From Clostridium weizhouense (GTDB lineage: Bacteria > Bacillota > Clostridia > Clostridiales > Clostridiaceae): a DNA stretch of 64,000 bases. The notes below the pieces were generated by a model. The model made no database searches. It had not been told where the DNA came from and was given only the letters and a program-made list of their open reading frames with translations. The position numbers were made by a program, and so were the translations under genes. The stretch is taken from contig NZ_JAHXPT010000005.1 in NCBI RefSeq assembly GCF_019431045.1, positions 124,001 to 188,000 on the forward strand. The letters are read 5' to 3'. Within the stretch, counting starts at the first letter, position 1, and each line of letters opens with the position of its first letter. Below are positions 27,560-37,105 of the stretch, in pieces.

Positions 27560-28321
27560 CTATAGCAATTTACTTAATAAATTTTCAAAGTGATTTTTAT
27601 GGTCTTTAACTATAAAAAAATTAATTTTTTGTGTATCCTTATAGAATTTAAACATCAACCCAGCAGTAGTAGCTTGAGCCATTGTTAGAACCTTTGAAGT
27701 AATTATATAAAATCTAACTTGTTTATTTTGCATATTAGAATGTTTTCTGTATATATTTATGGCCTTCTTACTATTAAAATCAATATAATGTTTTAAAGAT
27801 TTAAAATATATTCCTCCTTTTTTAATTTTAAAATCATCATAATGTCTATGAGTTTTAATTACCCAATTCTCATAACTTTTATGATTATTTAATAATTTAA
27901 CATTAGCATGCTGAGGAACAGTCAAATCTTGAATTAAATGACAAGCAGCACCTAAATAAAACATTGAACCCTTAATATTACCATGGAAATATTCATTTAA
28001 CGCCCTAATATAGTAAGATATACATTCCTTTTTTGCATCACTATTACCATATAACCCTTTATTTATATCAGGATTATAAAAATGATTACTGCTTTTTAAA
28101 TCCTGATCAGCCCAAACTACTCCCTCATTAATATTGCTTATATAAGATTTCATAAGTTTATAAGCCTCTATATGTCCATCATTTTTTAATACTATTAAAG
28201 ATTGAGTATTTATGAATTTATGAACTATACATTCAGCCTTTATTATTTTCTTTTTTATTGGATTTACAGTTTTTAATATTTTTTTAAATACATATGAATA
28301 TAACTTTTCTAAAATTTCCAT
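27560..28321 (-). CDS. Zinc-dependent phospholipase C-like protein without signal peptide
   Basis: A 253-residue all-helical protein of the Zn-dependent phospholipase C family (C. perfringens alpha-toxin N-domain, B. cereus PC-PLC). Ligand motifs appear in family order: IVHKFINTQSL (His11-like), VVWADQD (Asp56-like), SSNHFYNP (His68-like), CHLIQDLTVPQHANV (His126, Asp130, His136-like) and NNHKSYENW (His148, Glu152-like). The N-terminal Trp1 that coordinates zinc in the secreted toxins is missing; a basic 30-residue extension without a signal peptide takes its place, and there is no C2-like lipid-binding domain. I favour ATG 28321 on spacing from AGGG; the frame runs to 28330. Substrate uncertain. 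Confidence 0.8.
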   Translation of the reverse strand: MEILEKLYSYVFKKILKTVNPIKKKIIKAECIVHKFINTQSLIVLKNDGHIEAYKLMKSYISNINEGVVWADQDLKSSNHFYNPDINKGLYGNSDAKKECISYYIRALNEYFHGNIKGSMFYLGAACHLIQDLTVPQHANVKLLNNHKSYENWVIKTHRHYDDFKIKKGGIYFKSLKHYIDFNSKKAINIYRKHSNMQNKQVRFYIITSKVLTMAQATTAGLMFKFYKDTQKINFFIVKDHKNHFENLLSKLL

Positions 28322-28433
28322 AATCATCATCCCTATAAATATATTTATAATCTAAGTTATTATAAACATCTCTTTGACTATTATTCATATTTTTAAGATT
28401 TTATAGCAATGATTAAATTTTATACATATTCAA

Positions 28434-28710
28434 AAAATAATAAAAGGCCCTTGAGATTCAGTAATAACTAACTTTCCTAACGGAATTAATGAAGCTAGTC
28501 CAAATTTAGAAACTGTTACACCTATTAAACCAAACACCCCTAATGGATCAAGTTTCATAATTTGATTTGTTACCCAAAACATTGCATCACCTACACCGGC
28601 AACACCAACAACAAGTGATGAAAATACAATAGGGGCAACTATCGTTTTAATTAATCGAATAAAAATATCCCCAAAAGGTTGTAAGTATTTAAGTATTTTT
28701 ACATTATATT
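28434..28710 (-). pseudogene. Remnant of a Na+/glutamate (DAACS/GltP-type) symporter gene
   Basis: Translating the minus strand gives KYLQPFGDIFIRLIK, then TIVAPIVFSSLVVGVAGVGD, joined directly to AMFWVTNQIMKLDPLGVFGL, then IGVTVSKFGLASLIPLGKLV, and a stop at 28434. In intact dicarboxylate/glutamate symporters these blocks are well over 100 residues apart, so a large internal in-frame deletion has occurred; the start and the C-terminal substrate site are also gone. No ribosome site or start codon is seen. It is a decayed transporter gene between two live genes. Confidence 0.8.
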
Positions 28711-28737
28711 TGGAGAATTTATTTTAAAAATAATTAT

Positions 28738-28767
28738 AAGGCTGGTTCAAAAATTTGAACCAACCTT
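28738..28767 (-). terminator. Intrinsic terminator of the giant DUF11 gene
   Basis: AAGGTTGGTTCAAA and TTTGAACCAGCCTT form a 14-bp stem with one mismatch and a 2-nt loop, just after the stop of the 2437-codon gene. The minus-strand tail is TATAATTATTTTT, a weak U-run. Confidence 0.65.
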
Positions 28768-28775
28768 AATTTTAA

Positions 28776-31700
28776 TTATTTACAACAACATCCTATTATC
28801 TTTATTAAAATAGTTGCATTAGTAAATAGTGTGCGTGAATTTAAGCGATTAAAGTAAATATCCTCAATTTCAGTGGTTATATCTTCATTACCAGGACAAT
28901 AATTTTCTGGAAGAACTATAAAGGTACTAAATGGCATTGAATAATGCGCTGAATGAACTGATTGCTCACAATTTACTGCTGTATACTCAATAACTTCATT
29001 TAAAATACCATGAATTATCAACTTATAGCCTGTCAAAATTTGTCCTTCATTTGATTTTAAAATCGGAGTTTCTATTACATAACATTTAATTATATCTATA
29101 TCACCATCTACTTTATTAATCTCTTCTATATCTGGTTTTTGTGATGGAATTATTATATTTTTTTCTATAGATAATTGTTTAAAGTTGCTAATACCAAGAT
29201 TCACAACAACAGTAGAAGGATCCGTAGTAACAATACCAGTAATTCCATTTGGCAATTTATATTGGAATTTAGCAGTTACAGAATTTATAATTTTAAGCTC
29301 ACAGTTATTAGCTATAACTTTAACTGAATATTCCACTATTGATTGTTCACCTGATTTAATTGTTCCAATATTTATACCTTTGCTTAAATCTACATTATTT
29401 ATCCTAATCCCATTTACTTTGAATGAACCATCAATTAATTCAACTTCTGGAGACAATACATCTGTAAAAATTACATTGTAAGCATCTAACGTTCCTGTGT
29501 TTTTTATAGTTATGGTATAATTTATTACATCATCGATAACTACAAAGTTTGTATTAGCTTGCTTTAATATTTCAAGTCTAGCTATTTCTGGAACAACTTG
29601 AACTGTATCGCTAGTTGAATTACCAGTTTCTGGGTCATCGCCAGGTATTTGATACCCAAATGTTGCTTGAGCAGTATTTTCTATTGGTGAAATATCAGCA
29701 GAAATAACCTTTGCTTTAAAAGTTATAGTTTTACTTTCACCAACATTTAATACACCAATATTTACACCAGTTACTATTCCAGATAATGGATCAGGTATAC
29801 CATCAACAGTAACTGAACCAGAAACGAATTCTAAGCTAGGACTTAATAAATCATAAATTATTATCGGATCTAACTCTACGTTACCTAAAATAATATCACC
29901 TGTATTCTTAGCAATTATTGTATAAGTTACAGTATCTCCAACTATTACATAAGGTTTATCTACTAATTTTACTAATTCAAGTTTAGGATTATAAACTGTA
30001 ACACCAGGATCTTCTCCTTCTCCCTCGACTATTACTGGTGGTTTATTTGGATCTGTTGTACTTGTACCAGTACCAATAGCAACATTTTTGAAGGTATTAG
30101 TTAAATCAGCCAACACTTGTATTGTTAAAACAATATCTACGCTTTCACCAATTGCAAGGTTACCTATATTTATGCCAGCTTCAATATTTCCATTAATAAC
30201 GGCACCATTAACAGTGATTTGAACAACATTGAATTCAGGTGGTAAATCATCTTTAACAATTACATTATTTATAATAATATCACCAGTATTTTCTGCTGTA
30301 ATAGTATATTGGAAGATGTCACCAACTTTAACAGTAGGATTATTTGACACCTTGGTCATAGTTAATTCAGGATTATAAACTCTAACAGTTTCTTCATTAC
30401 TTATATCAGTTCCATTAAAAATTTCTCCTGATACAGTATAATTAAATTTTGCAGAAGCAGTGTTGTTAATAGTTTTATCAGCAGGAATAGAAATTATCTT
30501 AGCATCAAAGGCTATAGTAGCTCCAGCACCAATAACTAAGGAGCCTATATTTACTCCAGTTAAAATGCTTTGATTAGAAGGTAAACCATTGATAGTTAGA
30601 TTGTTTGAATATTGTAGCGATGGTGATAGTGGGTCTGTGACTATTATATTGTCAAGATCAATTTCACCATCATTTGTAACGAAAATAGAGTATCTTACTA
30701 TATCTCCAACTATTGCGCCCGTTCTATCAGCAACTTTTTCTAATTTAATACTTGATTTTAAAACCGTAGTATTAACCGGTGGTGTAGGAATAATATTATC
30801 TATTGGTGGTTTATCTGGATCTACTGTATATGAATATTCTATATCTGCAGTATTAGTTAATATATTTGGAGCAGTATCTCCTACTAAAACTTCAAATGAT
30901 ATTATAGCAGTATCTCCAGCATCTATAGTTCCTACATTGATTCCTATATTAGGGTCTTCTGATGGTTTAGATAAACCATTTACCACTACTGAACCAGCTA
31001 CGAAAGTTGTTCCTTGAGGAACTACATCTTTAACTATTACATCAGTAACAGGAACATTTCCAGTATTTTTAGCTGTAATAGTATAAGTTATAATATCACC
31101 TGGAGTTGTTGGATTTCTATCTACAGTTTTTATTGCCTCTTCAGGTGGTATTTCGCCATGTCTAACTTCTGTATATACAGTATTAGTATTTCCACCACCA
31201 CTAGCTCCATTTGGATTATTTGGATCTACTGTATAAGTGTAGCTTATACTTGCTGTATTTGGTATTGGATTTGGATTTGGTATTTCATCTACTTTCACTT
31301 TGTAGCTTAACGTAACAGTTTGTCCTGGTGCAATACCATTAGTTACATTTATTCCTGTAGCCGGAACTCCTGTAACTGAAACATTTGCTACTAAGCTACC
31401 ATTAACATATGAAGTACCATTTGGAATAGGATCATTTATAATAACATTATTTGCTGTAGTATTTCCTGTATTAGTTACTGTTAAGGTATAAGTTATTTCA
31501 TCTCCAAGATCTGCATAATCTAAATTTGTTGATTTAACGAAGTTTCCTGGTGATACTAAATCAGCATTATTAATTTCTGTTGGTATTTCTGGTGTTGGTA
31601 TTGGAGTTCCTCCTGGTACTGTTACTATGGCTACATTAGTTATTGGGTTAGGATCTGGAATTTCATCTCCTACTTTTACATCCCAAGATATAATTACAGT

Positions 31701-34700
31701 TTGACCTGGATTTATTGTAGTTATAGTAAGTCCTGTTTGTGGATCTGTTCCTGTATATGCAGTATTTACTGATAAATTATTATTATAAGTTGTACCATTT
31801 GGAATAGAGTCTGTAAATAGTACATTATTAACTGCCGCAGTTCCTGAATTTTTAATTGTAACTGTATAAGTTATGATATCCCCTAAGTCAGCATAAGACT
31901 TATTAACTGTTTTAGCAATTTCAAGAGCTGTTGTTTCTACAGGTGGGGTTGGAGTTGGAGTTCCTCCCGGCACTGTTATTTCAGCAATGTTTGTTATTGG
32001 ATTTACTGTAGCATCTACTATCTTAACTTCCCATGTTATAGTTACAGTTTCACCTGGATTTATTGTAGTAATTGTAAGTCCTGTTTGTGGATCTGTTCCT
32101 GTATATGCAGTACTTACTGATAAGTTATTGTTGTAAATAGTTCCTGTTGGTAATGGATCAGTAAATAATACATTATTAATTGCTTCAGTTCCAGGATTAG
32201 TAATAGTAACAGTATAAGTTAATACTTCACCAACAACTGCAGATGATTTATCAACTGATTTAGTATTTTCGAGAACAGTTGTATAAACAGTATTTGTTTG
32301 AGTTGGTGTTCCATTAGGAATCGTTACAGTTCCTGTGTTTTGAATAGGATTAGGATTAGGTACAGTATTTCCTATTTTAACTTGCCAACTAATAGTTACA
32401 GTTTGACCTGGATTTATTGTAGTAATTGTAATTCCTGTTTGAGGATTTAATCCAGTATATGGTACATTTACTGACAAATTATCATTGTAAGTTGTTCCAG
32501 CTGGAATTGGATCTGTAAATAACACATTATTAACTGCCTCAGTTCCAGAATTAGTAATAGTGGCAGTATAAGTTATTACTTCACCTATATTTGCAAAAAC
32601 TTTATTAACTGCTTTAGCAATTTCAAGAACTGTTGTGGTTGCTGGAGGTGTTGGAGTTGGAGTTCCTCCTGGTACTGTTATTTCACCTATATTGGTTATT
32701 GGATTTGCAGAAGTATCTACAACTGTGACTTGCCATGTTATAGTTACAGTTTCACCAGGGTTTATTGTAGTAATTGTAAGTCCACTTTGAGGATCTGTTC
32801 CTGTATAACCTGTACTTACTGATAAATTATTATTATAAATAGTTCCTTGAGGTACATCATCTATAAAGTACACATTATTAACTGCCTGAGTTCCAGGGTT
32901 ATTAATAGTAACAGTATAAGTTAGAACTTCACCAACATTTGCAAAATCCTTATCTACTGATTTAGTATTTTCAAGGACAGCTGTATAAACAGTATTTGTG
33001 TCAGTTGGAGTTCCATTAGGAATAGTTACAGTTCCTGTGTTTGGAATAGGATTAGGAGTTGGAAGCACATCCCCTATTTTAACTTGCCAAGATATAGTTA
33101 TAGTTTGACCAGAATTTATAGTTGTAATTGTGAGTCCTGTTTGAGGATCTGTTCCTGTATAGCCTGTACTTACGGATAGATTATCATTATAAGTTGTTCC
33201 AGCTGGAATTGGATCTTGGAAGAATACATTACTTACTGCAGTTGAACCAGGATTGGTTATACTTACAGTATAAGTTATTACTTCACCTACATTTGCAACA
33301 GTTTTATCAACTGCTTTTAAGATCTCAATTACTGTTGTTTCTGCTGGGGGTGTTGGTGATGGTGTCCCACCTGGTACTGTTATTTCACCTATATTGATTA
33401 TTGGATTTACAGAAGTATCGATAACTATAACTTGCCAAGATATAGTTACAGTCTCACCTGGATTTATAGTTGTTATTGTAAGTCCTGTTTGAGGGTCTGT
33501 TCCTGTATAACCTGTACTTACAGATAGATTATTATTATAAGTTGTTCCAGCTGGAATTGGATCTTGGAAAAATACATTATTTACTGCCCCAATTCCAGGG
33601 TTAGTAATAGTTACAGTATAGGTTAGAGTTTCACCAGCATTTGCAAAACTTTTATCTACTGATTTAGTATTTTCAAGGACTGTTGTTTCTACAGGTGGAG
33701 TTGGTGTTGGAGTTCCTCCAGGTACTGTTATTTCAGCTATATTAGTTATTGGATTTGCAGAAGTGTCTACCACTGTAACTTGCCATATTATAGTTACAGT
33801 TTCTCCAGGATTTATTGTAGTTATAGTTAGTCCTGTTTGAGGATCTGTTCCGGTATAACCTGTACTTACTGATAAGTTATCATTATAAGTTGTTCCAGCT
33901 GGAATTGGATCTTGGAAGAATACATTATTAACTGGATCAGTTCCAGGATTAGTAATAGTAGCAGTATAAGTTAAAATATCTCCAACATTTGCAAAATCCT
34001 TATCTACTGATTTAGTATTTTCAAGAACAGCTGTAAAAACAGTGTTACTTTGTATTGGAACTCCACCATCTATGGATGCTGTTCCAGTGTTTGGAATAGG
34101 ATTTGGAGTTGGAAGCACATCCCCTATCTTGACTTCCCAACTAATAGTTACAGTTTGACCTGGATTTATTGTAGTTATAGTTAAGCCACTTTGAGGATCA
34201 GTGCCTGTATATCCTGTACTGACTGATAAATTATCATTATAAGTTGTTCCTGAAGGAATTGGATCGGTAAATAATACATTATTAAGAGCTACTGTTTCCG
34301 GATTTCTAATAGTTACAGTATAAGTTAAAACTTCACCAACATTTGCAAAAGCTTTATCTACTGATTTATTTATTTCAACAAGGGGATCTCTTATTACTAG
34401 ATAGTAATCTTCAACCTCTCCATCATTTGCTGGGCCTATGCTTCTTGTATCTAATAATGTTGGATCTGCAGCATTACCATTTACTAAATTATCAGTTGTA
34501 AGTCTTAGTCTTACAAAAGTATGATCTGGTGTTATACCAGCAGGTACAGTAAAGTTTAAAACTACCTGTTGAGTAGATGCAGAAGTTGGAATTACTTGAA
34601 CAGAAGCAGCTTCATTCCCTTCAAATATACCATCTTGATTAAAATCTATCCAAGCATATAAATTAGCAGAAGCTCCCGTATTTATAGGATTTGTAACTGT

Positions 34701-36089
34701 TACAGTTAAGGAATAATTTGTATTAATTGTTAATAAGTCAGGAAGAGGAACTGCTAAACCATCATCTTGAATATTTTGTGGAATATCATCTCCTGTTGCA
34801 TCAGTAGTTGTATTTGCATATGCATTAATCTCACTTGTTACTTGTGTTCCTAAAACTAAACCATTCAGTATTTGATGTCTAGGACCATTATTTGCAAGTA
34901 GTGTTGAATAATCATCCGGACCATTTCCAGCAGTTGGGTCAGGTGCATCACCAAAATCTATTTCAACTAAAGCATTAGCACACATAGCTCCGTCATTACC
35001 ACTTGATGAAACAGTTTGTGAAAAAGTTTCAGCAGTGGCATTAGTACCAGAAAAAGTTATACGATAAATAACTCCTGTATCATTATTGATAGCATATAAA
35101 GTACCACTAGCATCCATAAACATAGCTCCATATGCAGCAGTACTTGTTGGTAAACCTGTTGTTGTAAAAGTTGTTACGCTACCAGTAGTTGGATCTATTC
35201 TTATCACTTCAGGATTAGTAGTTGTATAATCTATTGAATACAAATAACCATCATTTAAATTCCATGCCCAGTCTGCTATAGTAACAGAGGATTGAAGTGT
35301 ATTTCCATAAGGTGATGTATCTACTATATAGCCATTTTGAGGATCAAGTAATTGACCAAATGTAGATGAATTTTGATCTACATCAATTACATAATACCTG
35401 TCATTTGTAGTATTATATACAAATAGATGACCATCATTATCTATATCTCCTACAATAAAATTAGCTGGATTTGATGGCAAATTAGGAACAACTCCAAAAT
35501 CAGTTACAGTACCATCTTCTGCCACTCTTAAAAGATGTTCAGTATTAATATCAATACCATATATCATATTGTCTAAAGAATTATATCCAATAGCATTAAT
35601 ATTATATCCAATATTTGAGTCTATAAGAGTTACATCACCTGTTACTAAATTAATTTTTAAAAATTGGCTATTAAGACCTGGACCTGGGGTAGCAACTTGA
35701 TATCCAATTGCTGAACAAATAAAGGTATCTGGATTATCATGACCAAAATTTGCTGCAGTTACGGTTTGATTATTTGTTATATTGGTTGCAGTTACAGTAA
35801 CTGTATCAGTTCTAAAGGTACTTGAATTGGTAAATCCTGCTGGTTGGCCAAAAGTTGTTGGTGGACATGTAGCTCCAGGATTTATAGCTGTTTCATAGAT
35901 AGTATAAGTTCCAGCTATATTAATATTTGTAAAAGTATATATACCAGATACATTAGTTTGGACTGTTGTACATACACCATTAGGATTTCTCAAAACTACA
36001 TAGGCACTAGGTATTCCAGGCTCACCTGGATCATATACACCATTATGGTTTAAGTCATCAAAGACTCTTCCAGTAATAGTTGCAGCCAT
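28776..36089 (-). CDS. Giant DUF11-repeat protein with C-terminal SPOCS (DUF3794) domain
   Basis: A 2437-residue protein. Residues 1-115 are an SdrD-B/Cna-B-like beta sandwich (GRVFDDLNHNGVYDPGEPG). Residues 115-375 look like a DUF6923-type beta propeller, 380-560 a GEVED-type domain (FGDAPDPTAGNGPDDY). About 565-2300 hold 14 DUF11 repeats. Residues 2300-2430 form a SPOCS/DUF3794 domain (GQILTGYKLIIHG, SVHSAHYSMPFSTFIVLP) followed by the C-terminal CCCK. There is no signal peptide, LPXTG motif or membrane anchor. A mother-cell-made filament fixed to the spore coat or exosporium by SPOCS and disulfides fits best; this is inference. GGAGTGATTAAT precedes the ATG. Confidence 0.85.
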   Translation of the reverse strand: MAATITGRVFDDLNHNGVYDPGEPGIPSAYVVLRNPNGVCTTVQTNVSGIYTFTNINIAGTYTIYETAINPGATCPPTTFGQPAGFTNSSTFRTDTVTVTATNITNNQTVTAANFGHDNPDTFICSAIGYQVATPGPGLNSQFLKINLVTGDVTLIDSNIGYNINAIGYNSLDNMIYGIDINTEHLLRVAEDGTVTDFGVVPNLPSNPANFIVGDIDNDGHLFVYNTTNDRYYVIDVDQNSSTFGQLLDPQNGYIVDTSPYGNTLQSSVTIADWAWNLNDGYLYSIDYTTTNPEVIRIDPTTGSVTTFTTTGLPTSTAAYGAMFMDASGTLYAINNDTGVIYRITFSGTNATAETFSQTVSSSGNDGAMCANALVEIDFGDAPDPTAGNGPDDYSTLLANNGPRHQILNGLVLGTQVTSEINAYANTTTDATGDDIPQNIQDDGLAVPLPDLLTINTNYSLTVTVTNPINTGASANLYAWIDFNQDGIFEGNEAASVQVIPTSASTQQVVLNFTVPAGITPDHTFVRLRLTTDNLVNGNAADPTLLDTRSIGPANDGEVEDYYLVIRDPLVEINKSVDKAFANVGEVLTYTVTIRNPETVALNNVLFTDPIPSGTTYNDNLSVSTGYTGTDPQSGLTITTINPGQTVTISWEVKIGDVLPTPNPIPNTGTASIDGGVPIQSNTVFTAVLENTKSVDKDFANVGDILTYTATITNPGTDPVNNVFFQDPIPAGTTYNDNLSVSTGYTGTDPQTGLTITTINPGETVTIIWQVTVVDTSANPITNIAEITVPGGTPTPTPPVETTVLENTKSVDKSFANAGETLTYTVTITNPGIGAVNNVFFQDPIPAGTTYNNNLSVSTGYTGTDPQTGLTITTINPGETVTISWQVIVIDTSVNPIINIGEITVPGGTPSPTPPAETTVIEILKAVDKTVANVGEVITYTVSITNPGSTAVSNVFFQDPIPAGTTYNDNLSVSTGYTGTDPQTGLTITTINSGQTITISWQVKIGDVLPTPNPIPNTGTVTIPNGTPTDTNTVYTAVLENTKSVDKDFANVGEVLTYTVTINNPGTQAVNNVYFIDDVPQGTIYNNNLSVSTGYTGTDPQSGLTITTINPGETVTITWQVTVVDTSANPITNIGEITVPGGTPTPTPPATTTVLEIAKAVNKVFANIGEVITYTATITNSGTEAVNNVLFTDPIPAGTTYNDNLSVNVPYTGLNPQTGITITTINPGQTVTISWQVKIGNTVPNPNPIQNTGTVTIPNGTPTQTNTVYTTVLENTKSVDKSSAVVGEVLTYTVTITNPGTEAINNVLFTDPLPTGTIYNNNLSVSTAYTGTDPQTGLTITTINPGETVTITWEVKIVDATVNPITNIAEITVPGGTPTPTPPVETTALEIAKTVNKSYADLGDIITYTVTIKNSGTAAVNNVLFTDSIPNGTTYNNNLSVNTAYTGTDPQTGLTITTINPGQTVIISWDVKVGDEIPDPNPITNVAIVTVPGGTPIPTPEIPTEINNADLVSPGNFVKSTNLDYADLGDEITYTLTVTNTGNTTANNVIINDPIPNGTSYVNGSLVANVSVTGVPATGINVTNGIAPGQTVTLSYKVKVDEIPNPNPIPNTASISYTYTVDPNNPNGASGGGNTNTVYTEVRHGEIPPEEAIKTVDRNPTTPGDIITYTITAKNTGNVPVTDVIVKDVVPQGTTFVAGSVVVNGLSKPSEDPNIGINVGTIDAGDTAIISFEVLVGDTAPNILTNTADIEYSYTVDPDKPPIDNIIPTPPVNTTVLKSSIKLEKVADRTGAIVGDIVRYSIFVTNDGEIDLDNIIVTDPLSPSLQYSNNLTINGLPSNQSILTGVNIGSLVIGAGATIAFDAKIISIPADKTINNTASAKFNYTVSGEIFNGTDISNEETVRVYNPELTMTKVSNNPTVKVGDIFQYTITAENTGDIIINNVIVKDDLPPEFNVVQITVNGAVINGNIEAGINIGNLAIGESVDIVLTIQVLADLTNTFKNVAIGTGTSTTDPNKPPVIVEGEGEDPGVTVYNPKLELVKLVDKPYVIVGDTVTYTIIAKNTGDIILGNVELDPIIIYDLLSPSLEFVSGSVTVDGIPDPLSGIVTGVNIGVLNVGESKTITFKAKVISADISPIENTAQATFGYQIPGDDPETGNSTSDTVQVVPEIARLEILKQANTNFVVIDDVINYTITIKNTGTLDAYNVIFTDVLSPEVELIDGSFKVNGIRINNVDLSKGINIGTIKSGEQSIVEYSVKVIANNCELKIINSVTAKFQYKLPNGITGIVTTDPSTVVVNLGISNFKQLSIEKNIIIPSQKPDIEEINKVDGDIDIIKCYVIETPILKSNEGQILTGYKLIIHGILNEVIEYTAVNCEQSVHSAHYSMPFSTFIVLPENYCPGNEDITTEIEDIYFNRLNSRTLFTNATILIKIIGCCCK
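31560..34390 (-). repeat. Eight near-identical tandem DUF11 repeat units (about 350 bp each)
   Basis: Eight consecutive units of about 117 codons share blocks such as NNLSVSTGYTGTDPQTG and LTITTINPGETVTI. Two end types occur. Type A ends PNPIPNTGTV...TNTVYTAV; type B ends ANPITNIAEITVPGGTPTPT. Their order from the N-terminus is A B B A B A B A-like. Six more units, 29190-31560, are strongly diverged from one another. This points to recent expansion and homogenisation of the N-terminal half. Confidence 0.9.
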
Positions 36090-36202
36090 ATATTAATCAC
36101 TCCTTTAATAATAAATTTTAACATTTACAAATAGCATTAAAAACTTCTAAATTCTGCTACAATCTAACTTATATTTTTTACAGTATCAATATAAACATTA
36201 AT

Positions 36203-36235
36203 TTAGAATCTATTAGAATCTATTAGAATGTATTA
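36203..36235 (-). repeat. Three 10-bp tandem units TTAGAATSTA upstream of the giant gene
   Basis: The sequence TTAGAATCTA-TTAGAATCTA-TTAGAATGTA repeats with an exact 10-bp, one-helical-turn period, 114-146 bp before the giant gene's start. The last unit differs by one base. Such phasing suits a cooperative DNA-binding protein, though slippage alone could explain it. Confidence 0.6.
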
Positions 36236-36564
36236 ACTTGCCATATCAACCCGGTTAATTTCTTTAAACAGTTGCATTTGATATTTTAGAATTGTTAATG
36301 CTATAATGTTTAATAAAATCTTATTTAATTCTTTACATAGACTTTTTTTTCCTAAAAAAGACTCTAATCTATATTATTCTAAAATTCATTTTTGGTTATA
36401 TATTATTCAAATTTAACTGATAGTTAATATAAATTATTTCTATAACTATTCATCTATAATATAAATTTTAAATTCAAATACCTATAAATAGACTCTCATC
36501 TTTTGAAATCTACCAAAACTACTAATTTAAATTAATCTTTTAAGTTTAACAACATTATATATTT

Positions 36565-36592
36565 AACCAATTTTTTATTAACGCATATATTA
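36565..36592 (+). promoter_or_regulatory. Candidate sigma-K promoter of the SPOCS gene pair
   Basis: AACC (36565-36568), a 15-bp spacer and CATATATTA (36584-36592) match the sigma-K pattern mACm ... CATAnnnTA used late in the sporulating mother cell. It lies 28 bp upstream of the first SPOCS gene's ATG, with AGGAGGTGC between. Short patterns like this occur by chance in AT-rich DNA. Confidence 0.45.
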
Positions 36593-36619
36593 ATACTATG
36601 AAAAATTAGGAGGTGCTTT

Positions 36620-37090
36620 ATGAAAAATGTTAAAAGAGGACTTATTGAATATATCGGAATAGAAAAATGTCCAATAAAAAATAAGAAAAACTTTAATCAA
36701 ATTAATATAGAGCAGATAGTATGTATTCCAAACCAAAAACCAGATATGGAACAAATAAATACAGTATCAGTTAAAGGGTTGGTGACAGATTATGAAATAG
36801 TTAATACACCAATTGGTTCATCTATAGAAGGTCAAATTATGACAGGTTATAAATTATTAGTTTGTGGAGATATAAAAATCAAGGTAAAATATATAGCATG
36901 TGAGCCAACTCAAACAGTTCATACTGCACATTTTTGTTTTCCTTTCTGTAACTATTTAGTTTTACCATCAGACTTTAATCCTAATATTAAAATAAATCCA
37001 AGTATATTAATTGAAGATATATTTTCAGATCAATTAGATAATAAGTGTATTTACAACAATATAACTATTCTACTAATAGCTGATATATAA
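36620..37090 (+). CDS. SPOCS (DUF3794) domain protein, 156 residues
   Basis: A small soluble protein that is mostly one SPOCS/DUF3794 domain, the module of the spore coat/cortex morphogenetic protein SipL. Motifs: VCIPNQKPDMEQINTVSV, the domain's opening; SIEGQIMTGYKLLVCGDIKI; QTVHTAHFCFPFCNYLVLPS. It closely matches the C-terminal domain of the divergent giant protein (IIPSQKPDIEEINKV, GQILTGYKLIIHG, SVHSAHYSMPFSTFIVLP). Cysteines are frequent in the centre. AGGAGGTGC precedes the ATG. Likely a spore-surface assembly protein made in the mother cell. Confidence 0.82.
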   Translation: MKNVKRGLIEYIGIEKCPIKNKKNFNQINIEQIVCIPNQKPDMEQINTVSVKGLVTDYEIVNTPIGSSIEGQIMTGYKLLVCGDIKIKVKYIACEPTQTVHTAHFCFPFCNYLVLPSDFNPNIKINPSILIEDIFSDQLDNKCIYNNITILLIADI

Positions 37091-37105
37091 TAAGGAGCTG
37101 AAATT

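Larger units (their letters stand above)
36090..36619. other. Divergent intergenic region of the SPOCS locus
   Basis: 530 AT-rich bases between the giant gene (-) and a SPOCS gene (+). It contains a 10-bp tandem repeat and a candidate sigma-K promoter, both listed separately. The rest shows no open frame or hairpin I would defend. Confidence 0.5.

Noticed and set aside
28434..28710. Intact small transporter gene
   Set aside because: No start codon or ribosome site; joined blocks belong to far-apart parts of a symporter of about 400 residues.
30589..33397. Long plus-strand open frames opposite the giant DUF11 gene (e.g. 30589-31017, 31014-31310, 33194-33397)
   Set aside because: They lie wholly antisense to repeats of a clearly coding frame, have no ribosome sites and show low-complexity Ile/Ser/Tyr or Leu/Gln translations caused by the repeat composition.
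31560..34390. CRISPR-like or satellite array
   Set aside because: The repeats are about 350 bp, in frame, and encode DUF11 domains; there are no short repeats with unique spacers.
36203..36235. CRISPR or iteron origin
   Set aside because: Only three 10-bp units in a non-replicative context; no Rep, DnaA-box cluster or cas gene.
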